Below are positions 6,360-9,932 of a stretch of DNA of 9,932 nucleotides, in pieces. Location: contig JAGLYT010000035.1 of assembly GCA_023132075.1 (NCBI GenBank), forward strand, positions 1 to 9,932. Reading direction: 5' to 3'. The DNA comes from a bacterium. GTDB taxonomy: Bacteria > CBDUZB01 > JAGLHV01. Each line of letters starts with the position of its first letter. The stretch's first letter is position 1. A program made the translations under genes and the position numbers. The notes beneath the pieces are model-generated. The model did not search any database. It had not been told where the DNA came from and worked only from the letters and a program-made list of their open reading frames with translations.

Positions 6360-6959
6360 CTATGTTCTAAAATAAGCAATCCTTTCGTTTAATCTTTCCT
6401 GCTTTTTTAATAGCACTTCTATTAGTTTTTCTTCTTCTTCCGAACAATTCCCACATCTTTCCTTTAATTTTTCAATATTTTCTTTCAATTCATTATTCAC
6501 CTCTCTTATTTCTAATACACTAATTTTGAGTTCTTTAACCATTTGATTAAAATTTTGCACTAATACTTCCCGTTCTTCTTGAGGTGCTGAATTAATAATC
6601 ACAGTCAGGTCTCCTTCTCCCACATTACGAATACTTTTTTCCAACACACACATCGATATTGCTGTTTCCTGAGAAGCAAACAAAACGACTATCAAACAAA
6701 TAATACTCAACATTGTAACTACCACAATCATACTGGAAACCAATGCAGGGAAAATAAAATCTGCTGTGCTTTTCAGTATTAAACGGGAATTTTCAAAAGA
6801 AGTAGTCGTTGTCTGTTTTGAAAAAAAATATATAATTACAGAAAAAATAATACACCCAACAATTACCAAAAGACAAACTTTCAATATAATTCTCACCTGA
6901 AAAAACTCATTAATAAAATAATATTTTTTCTTTCCTGCGGAAACACTTTTTTGATTCAT
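6360..6959 (-). CDS. Two-TM HAMP-type membrane protein without output domain
   Basis: A basic N-terminus is followed by TM1 (about 24-46), an outer segment of only about 22 residues (SKQTTTTSFENSRLILKSTA) and TM2 (about 70-95). A HAMP-like stretch (about 96-145) shows the LEKSIRNVGEGDLTV core and a second helix ending FNQMVKEL. A coiled-coil helix then runs to the end, with a CGNC pair at 169-172. HAMP domains relay signals from membrane sensors, but no kinase, cyclase or methyl-accepting domain follows. The Gly-Pro usually found at the start of the first HAMP helix is replaced (ETAISMCVLEKS). The SD GGAGGAG lies 8-10 bases before the ATG. It is downstream of the SurA-like gene on the same strand. 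It could be a standalone sensor partner; function unknown. Confidence 0.78.
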   Translation of the reverse strand: MNQKSVSAGKKKYYFINEFFQVRIILKVCLLVIVGCIIFSVIIYFFSKQTTTTSFENSRLILKSTADFIFPALVSSMIVVVTMLSIICLIVVLFASQETAISMCVLEKSIRNVGEGDLTVIINSAPQEEREVLVQNFNQMVKELKISVLEIREVNNELKENIEKLKERCGNCSEEEEKLIEVLLKKQERLNERIAYFRT

Positions 6960-6984
6960 TACTCAATCTCCTCCCTGTGTTTTC

Positions 6985-7004
6985 TCCCCCTTTGAAAAGG
7001 GGGA
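6985..7004. other. Strong C5/G5 hairpin upstream of the HAMP gene
   Basis: CCCCCTTT (6986-6993) pairs perfectly with AAAGGGGG (6996-7003), plus one outer T-A pair. On the plus strand it is followed after about ten bases by TCTTTTTTC; on the minus strand it sits just before the HAMP gene SD. It could be a dispersed repeat, a plus-strand terminator-like element, or a hairpin protecting the HAMP message. Confidence 0.5.
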
Positions 7005-7030
7005 AGGATTGTCTTTTTTCTTTTAATTTT

Positions 7031-7060
7031 GCCTGTCTCGCCAATCTTTAAAGCGGATCT
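7031..7060 (+). repeat. Conserved-loop hairpin repeat, degenerate copy
   Basis: GCCTGTC, then CGCC, loop AATCTTTAA (7043-7051), and AGCGG. Three of four stem pairs remain. The flank GCCTGTC is shared with the 6185 copy. Confidence 0.55.
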
Positions 7061-7071
7061 TTTATTTTCAT

Positions 7072-7098
7072 CTGTCAACTGTCTTTGTTAACTGTCTT
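7072..7098 (+). repeat. CTGTC-rich tract, second copy
   Basis: CTGTCAACTGTCTTTG followed by TTAACTGTC: the same words as 6346-6357. It runs directly into the stop codon of the SurA-like gene at 7098. Confidence 0.45.
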
Positions 7099-7964
7099 TA
7101 CATCTCTGTATTAAAATCCAAAGCCTCTAATATCTTTCTATTCTGAATAATTCTTGCCTGTTCATCTAAACCATTTAACCAGTCTTCCATTTTTTCAGTC
7201 TCTTTCAGTTTTTTGATAATCATGGCAATCTTTTCATCGGACAATTTTTCTACTTTCAATTTCTTTCTTTTTTTTCCTGCCTTCATTACTGCCCATTCAG
7301 AATATATCTTTACCGGTCTGCTTATTTCTCCTTCCGATAAGGAAAATAACACTTTTTCTATCCGCCAATCCAAATCTCCCACGTTATACCACTGCCATTC
7401 CTCATTGTCTAAAACAAATTTTTTCAACTTTTCAATTCCTTTTTGCATATCCTCTTCTTCAATCAACTGCTTAGTCGCTCGATTACTATTTAATAAAACC
7501 ACTTTTGCCCAAATTTCTTCGCTCATTTTTAAACGATAATCTTCTATTTCCTGTTTACTAACCCGCACTGTCTCAACAATCTCCCTGCTTTTTTTCCTTA
7601 ACAGCGTTTGAAGTAAAGCCTGCTCCCAATATTTTTCTATTGTTTTCATAAAGTCTTTATCTTTGTCCAGACCCTGTCTTTGGGCTTCCTGTAATAAAAG
7701 TTCCCTTTTTATTATAGTGTCTAAAAACTGTTTCTTGCCCTGATAAGTAGCAAGTTTTCTTTTTTCGGTAGAGGATAAACTCCTTACTTCGCCTTTAAAT
7801 TCCTCTACTGTCATCCAGTAATTATTTACCTCTGCTAAAACATCTTCCTCTCCAATTTGGGAAGGATATCCCCTTTTTTCCCCGAACATATCAATCAGTA
7901 AATAACCGGAAGTTATTAACAAAATAATAACCGATAAAACAAAGAGTATTTTTATTTTTAACAT
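7098..7964 (-). CDS. Membrane-anchored SurA/parvulin-like foldase, probably PPIase-inactive
   Basis: This 288-aa protein starts at the ATG at 7964, eight bases after a perfect AAGGAGG. A longer frame from a TTG at 7997 is open but would be translated through that SD, so it is rejected. Residues about 4-25 are an uncleaved-looking membrane anchor. Residues about 43-125 match the SurA N-terminal chaperone domain (LAEVNNYWMTVEEF, FLDTIIKRELLLQEAQRQGL). Residues about 133-235 match a parvulin-type (PpiC) domain, best seen in VGDLDWRIEKVLFSLSEGEISRPV and EWAVMKAG. The usual catalytic A-x-H-I-L strand reads AKVVLL, lacking the histidine, and the domain is short. It probably acts as an envelope chaperone rather than an isomerase. 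The promoter is at 8144-8172, with a leader of about 170 bases. The C-terminal 50 residues are helical. Confidence 0.85.
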   Translation of the reverse strand: MLKIKILFVLSVIILLITSGYLLIDMFGEKRGYPSQIGEEDVLAEVNNYWMTVEEFKGEVRSLSSTEKRKLATYQGKKQFLDTIIKRELLLQEAQRQGLDKDKDFMKTIEKYWEQALLQTLLRKKSREIVETVRVSKQEIEDYRLKMSEEIWAKVVLLNSNRATKQLIEEEDMQKGIEKLKKFVLDNEEWQWYNVGDLDWRIEKVLFSLSEGEISRPVKIYSEWAVMKAGKKRKKLKVEKLSDEKIAMIIKKLKETEKMEDWLNGLDEQARIIQNRKILEALDFNTEM

Positions 7965-7987
7965 CTTCTCTTCCTCCTTATTATAAT

Positions 7988-8063
7988 AAAAAAACAAAGC
8001 CTGTGCTTTTGGACATCCAGAGTCTAAGACGATACTCCCCTTTTTATTTTCAAGGTTTGACTC
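7988..8063 (-). promoter_or_regulatory. Possible structured leader of the SurA-like gene
   Basis: In the 5' UTR on the minus strand there are four elements. An SD-like GGAG (8061-8064) precedes a TTG-started nine-codon frame (8053-8024, peptide (M)KIKRGVSS, stop TAG). An inverted pair GAGTC/GACTC (8020-8024, 8059-8063) encloses that frame. A short hairpin AAAGC-ACAG-GCTTT (8009-7996) follows, then seven T (7994-7988). The layout resembles a leader peptide followed by an attenuator, but the hairpin has only five pairs and the start is TTG. No known riboswitch motif was recognised. Confidence 0.3.
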
Positions 8064-8143
8064 CTTTATTTAACAACATCCCTCTTTTTTAAAAAGACAA
8101 TTTTAATTATTTTATTTTCATTATTTCTCTTTGACTTAAAACG

Positions 8144-8172
8144 ATTTTAGTATAACTTAAATGCAAAGTCAA
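8144..8172 (-). promoter_or_regulatory. Sigma-70-type promoter for the SurA-like gene
   Basis: TTGACT (8167-8172), a 17-base spacer ending TATAC, and TAAAAT (8144-8149) on the minus strand. Transcription should start near 8137. An inverted TTGACTT at 8131-8137 mirrors the -35, but the plus-strand spacing to TATAAC (14 bases) is too short for a second promoter. Confidence 0.7.
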
Positions 8173-8180
8173 TAAAATAA

Positions 8181-8231
8181 AGATAGGGGACACCATCACT
8201 TCCTATATTTATGCCTATTTTCTTCAGATAT
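8181..8231. other. Short intergenic stretch with a possible REP-like word
   Basis: TAGGGGACACCATCACT (8184-8200) resembles, from memory, words that flank IS200/REP-associated tyrosine transposase genes in other bacteria. No transposase or partner repeat is visible here, so this is a weak pointer only. Confidence 0.15.
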
Positions 8232-8408
8232 CTACTCATCAAAAATATTAATAAATTTCTCTTTTCTTCTATCAATACTTTGAACTCTTAAATAATGTCC
8301 CTCAAGGTTCTCAAGATTAGTTAAAATACGGTTTATCTGAAATTCGCGAGAAAAACTATTTGTTATTACCCGGAAAACTATGACCGGTCTTAAGAATATA
8401 TAAGATTC
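8232..8408 (-). pseudogene. Remnant: 3' end of an unrecognised minus-strand gene
   Basis: A 58-codon open frame reads like real protein (SREFQINRILTNLENLEG, then HYLRVQSIDRRKEKF) and ends in TAG. It has no ATG or SD. Directly upstream the same frame has a TAA (8409-8411) and continues as CDAFPFLFINILQQ, so an older gene may have been interrupted. No family is recognised. The amphipathic, charge-rich pattern rather than any motif is the reason for calling it coding-derived. Confidence 0.35.
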
Positions 8409-8586
8409 TTATTGTTGTAGGATATTGATAAACAGGAAAGGGAAGGCATCACAAATTTTGGTTAGAACCAAAAAATTGCAAAATTCCTACAATCAGGTAA
8501 CCAAAATCACCCAATTTAACGGAGATTTAACAATCGATATCCTCCCACAAGATGAGAGAAAAAAAACACTAACACATAAAAAATAA
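8404..8586 (+). pseudogene. Possible coding remnant on the plus strand
   Basis: A 60-codon open frame ends in TAA at 8584. It includes RILINRKGKASQILVRTKKL and ITQFNGDLTIDILPQDERKK, whose strand-like and charged segments look protein-like. An ATG lies in frame at 8380, but a TAA (8401-8403) separates it from this frame, and there is no SD. The family is unknown. It lies head to head with the minus-strand remnant, so one of the two may be chance. Confidence 0.25.
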
Positions 8587-8640
8587 TGGACAAACAACTT
8601 AAAAAACAGTAGAATATAAAAAACTTAATTATAAAGTTAT

Positions 8641-8713
8641 ACCAAAAAAGGGCCGCTTTGAATTCCTTTGTCAAGGGGGAAAAGCAGAAATTCTAACTAA
8701 GCCCTTTTTTGGT
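8641..8713. repeat. Perfect 13-bp inverted repeat with nested hairpin
   Basis: ACCAAAAAAGGGC (8641-8653) and GCCCTTTTTTGGT (8701-8713) are exact reverse complements 47 bases apart. Inside, GCTTT...AAAGC and CCTT-TGTC-AAGG (8664-8675) can pair. Read either way, a GC stem base is followed by six U, as in a bidirectional terminator, although the loop is long. Alternatives are a small structured RNA or the remains of a small mobile element; no transposase or target duplication is visible. Confidence 0.6.
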
Positions 8714-8872
8714 TTATAATCCCATCAGGAAAACACGAGATGCCTCTATGTTTACACTCCTGATATCCAATTTTTATGTTCCATCACATTTACTGATTAA
8801 TTTGCCGTTTACTCCGAATATTCTTTCACTACGTTTTGAATCGGAATTGACTACATTAGTAACATATATCAT
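8714..8872 (-). pseudogene. Decayed minus-strand gene fragment with an in-frame TAA
   Basis: From an ATG at 8872 the frame reads MIYVTNVVNSDSKRSERIFG and VNGKLISKCDGT, stops at TAA, then continues in frame as KLDIRSVNIEASRVFLMGL to a second TAA beside the inverted repeat. The composition on both sides of the first stop looks coding. There is no SD. It may be the distal part of the same dead gene as 8923-9255, joined through a frameshift near the T7 run at 8911-8920. No family recognised. Confidence 0.4.
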
Positions 8873-8922
8873 TTTATCATAATTCTATTCTATTAAACAT
8901 ATTGTTCTGAAAAAAACGATAC

Positions 8923-9255
8923 CTAATCATCATTCTTATCAAAGGAACTAAAGAAAATATTATTCTCATATTCTTCTTTTCTTGTTAAACCCCTACCCGA
9001 ATGAATAATAAAAGCTCTTAATTTTATTCCCATTGGCTTTGAAACATCAATCTCATAGACAAAGGATTCATTTCTAACCCAGTTCTCTTTGATTTAATAA
9101 ATATTACTTGCCAAGTTATCATTTGTTTCTAATATTTACAAAATCTCAGTTTCCGCTACTTTTTCTTCTGAACCTGGCGCAATGTAAATTCCTGCCACAG
9201 TAATTGTTATACCTGAAATGTTAAGTGCCTTAATAATTTTTTTGGGATTTTTTAT
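8923..9255 (-). pseudogene. Dead minus-strand gene with intact promoter and SD
   Basis: One 111-codon frame is broken only by TAA at 9136-9138 and 9094-9096 and ends in TAG. It opens KNPKKIIKALNISGITIT, VAGIYIAPGSEEKV, with a hydrophobic segment like a signal or membrane anchor. The last third holds WVRNESFVYEIDVSKP and IKLRAFIIHSGRGL. A strong GGGGGAGG lies directly before it, but no ATG is present at the right spacing (ATA or ATC instead), so the start codon seems lost. The promoter at 9287-9315 is well preserved. A recently silenced gene fits best. No family recognised. Confidence 0.5.
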
Positions 9256-9286
9256 CCTCCCCCTTGTTGAAGTGTGATTACAATTT

Positions 9287-9315
9287 ATTTTAGTATATTT
9301 TAATAGAATTGTCAA
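9287..9315 (-). promoter_or_regulatory. Well-formed sigma-70-type promoter before a dead gene
   Basis: TTGACA (9310-9315), a 17-base spacer ending ATATAC, and TAAAAT (9287-9292) on the minus strand. The box and the five bases before it (TATAC-TAAAAT) match the promoter at 8144-8172. Start expected near 9280, with a GGGGGAGG SD downstream at 9256-9263. Confidence 0.65.
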
Positions 9316-9363
9316 GTTTTTTCTTCTTTTACTTTAATTTATTTTGGCATAAATTAAAACTCA

Positions 9364-9616
9364 TCAGGGAATGACCCCCATTTCCTTTATTACTACCTTC
9401 TTTCCTCTTGAAGAATGTTCCACTATTATGCATATATATCCTCCTTTCATTACTGATTTTCCCCAAAAATCAGTGCAATCCCGGATAATCCGGTTTTCTC
9501 CTCGTTGTGCCCTCTTTTCACCTGCTTTAAATTCAAAATGTTACTTCATAATCCATTAAATCGCAAACAGTTATACTTACCGGTGCATTTTCATTAAGCT
9601 TATAGGTAAAGGTAAA
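9364..9616 (-). pseudogene. Degraded FlgD-Ig-like C-terminal domain of a secreted protein
   Basis: The frame reads FTFTYKLNENAPVSITVCDL, MDYEVTF, then stops at TGA. Dropping one T from the T4 run (A4 at 9535-9538 on plus) restores EFKAGEKRAQRGENRIIRDC, TDFWGKSVMKGGYICII and KKVVIKEMGVIP to a proper stop. This follows the FlgD-Ig-like/surface-protein tail layout: a YxL-x(4)-A-x-V strand, an IYDLMG-like turn, an aG-x-(N/H)-x-I-x-W-D-G-x-D-x2-G-x2-V-x2-G-x-Y-x-Y/C core and a basic end. Conserved Trp, Gly and Val positions have changed (IIR-DC, GGY), as expected under decay. Only the domain remains; its upstream protein is gone, with hairpin repeats next to it. Confidence 0.65.
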
Positions 9617-9624
9617 GACAACAA

Positions 9625-9648
9625 GCACAAAGGCAAAAAGACAGTTGA
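9625..9648 (-). repeat. CTGTC-type tract, inverted copy
   Basis: GCACAAAGGCA (9625-9635) and GACAGTTGA (9640-9648) are reverse complements of words at 6249-6259 and in 6346-6357 / 7072-7083. The tract lies just upstream of the FlgD-like remnant. Confidence 0.45.
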
Positions 9649-9651
9649 ATT

Positions 9652-9721
9652 GCCTGCTTGTCCTCCAATCTTTAAGGAGGGTCTCGCTCCGCCTCAGGCG
9701 GACCAATCTGTTAAGGCAGAG
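9652..9721 (+). repeat. Conserved-loop hairpin repeat, compound copy
   Basis: Unit one is the perfect stem CCTCC (9662-9666) / GGAGG (9676-9680) with loop AATCTTTAA and the shared 3' flank GGTCTCG. Next comes TCCGCC-TCA-GGCGGA (9688-9702), a separate 6-bp hairpin, then a decayed unit with AATCTGTTAA before GGCAGAG. Confidence 0.7.
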
Positions 9722-9792
9722 TTTAGATTTGTTTTACTGGTTTAAATTTGTTGAATTGGTCAAAAACAAAGACAAAAAGATAAAAGACAAAA

Positions 9793-9820
9793 GATCTGCC
9801 TTAAAGACTGGCAGGCAAGC
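9793..9820 (-). repeat. Conserved-loop hairpin repeat, inverted copy
   Basis: On the minus strand: CTGCC, loop AGTCTTTAA, GGCAG (plus 9796-9814), perfect five-pair stem, followed by ATC. The 5' flank GCTTGCCTGCC resembles that of the 9652 copy. Confidence 0.7.
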
Positions 9821-9827
9821 AAGCGGA

Positions 9828-9932
9828 TTATTTTAAATGAATTGTAAAAACGGTTATTTCGTTTTCTTCTTCTTTCTTTACTTTAAATTTCATATCTTTT
9901 AAAACTATAGTCATTTCATCCGTTATATAATA
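9828..9932 (-). CDS. 3' end of a possible gene running off the right edge
   Basis: A 34-codon open frame enters from the right edge and ends in TAA at 9828. Its content (ITDEMTIVLKDMKFKVKKEE, then NEITVFTIHLK) shows alternating strand-like and charged segments, typical of a beta-rich domain end. It stops eight bases before a hairpin repeat. The family is unknown. It could instead be the upstream part of the secreted protein whose FlgD-like tail is now a remnant, cut off by the repeats. Confidence 0.4.
   Translation of the reverse strand, partial: YYITDEMTIVLKDMKFKVKKEEENEITVFTIHLK

Noticed and set aside
7213-7539. 108-codon open frame on the plus strand
   Set aside because: Antisense shadow of the SurA-like gene, rich in Phe/Ser as expected from the reverse of Lys/Glu codons.
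7965-7997. Eleven-codon N-terminal extension of the SurA-like protein from TTG
   Set aside because: The extension consists of the T-tract and the SD of the ATG start and encodes charged residues before the membrane anchor.
8131-8156. Plus-strand promoter TTGACT...TATAAC
   Set aside because: The spacer is only 14 bases and no plus-strand gene follows.
9329-9433. 34-codon minus-strand frame from an ATG with a perfect-looking SD
   Set aside because: Its SD-like AAAGGAGG is the Lys-Gly-Gly codons of the FlgD-like remnant; the peptide is low-complexity and out of frame with that domain.
9371-9559. 62-codon open frame on the plus strand
   Set aside because: It lies antisense to the FlgD-like remnant, which explains the sequence better; no SD.
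6185-9820. Repeated palindromes as a CRISPR array
   Set aside because: The units are far apart, vary in sequence and orientation, and have no regular spacers or cas genes.
9645-9836. 63-codon open frame on the plus strand
   Set aside because: It is made almost wholly of the hairpin repeats and lysine-rich low complexity, with no SD and no family signal.

Overview
The window is AT-rich bacterial chromosome. It has dense SD-led genes on the left and a gene-poor, decayed stretch on the right. Envelope and secretion features (a membrane anti-sigma factor, a SurA-like chaperone, a degraded FlgD-Ig-like C-terminal domain) suggest a two-membrane bacterium. The mix of HEAT-repeat protein, HAMP-only membrane protein and many short palindromic intergenic repeats resembles uncultured lineages such as Omnitrophota. 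That placement is inference; nothing here fixes the taxon.

Positions 1-3017 (minus strand) look like one operon: DUF72/YecE-family protein, acylphosphatase, ECF-type sigma factor, zinc-binding (ZAS/zf-HC2) anti-sigma factor, and a small, very basic exported protein, ending in a GNRA-loop hairpin at 103-132. Sigma and anti-sigma abut exactly (TAA-ATG), and the anti-sigma SD lies in the last codons of sigma. The strongly acidic outer tail of the anti-sigma and the strongly basic exported protein suggest a sensor pair.

Positions 3018-3248 hold divergent promoters. One drives the operon above. The other drives the only clear plus-strand gene, a 750-residue HEAT-repeat protein (3249-5501).

Positions 5543-7964 (minus strand) carry an exported HExxH metallopeptidase-like protein, a two-TM HAMP-type protein with no output domain, and a membrane-anchored SurA/parvulin-like protein. 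The gaps between them hold palindromic repeats. A good promoter (8144-8172) and a structured leader precede the SurA-like gene.

Positions 8175-9932 have no intact gene. They hold coding remnants with in-frame stops or a frameshift, including a recognisable FlgD-Ig-like domain (9364-9616). They also hold a well-formed promoter in front of a dead gene, a perfect 13-bp inverted repeat, more copies of the conserved-loop hairpin repeat, and the 3' end of another possible minus-strand gene at the right edge.
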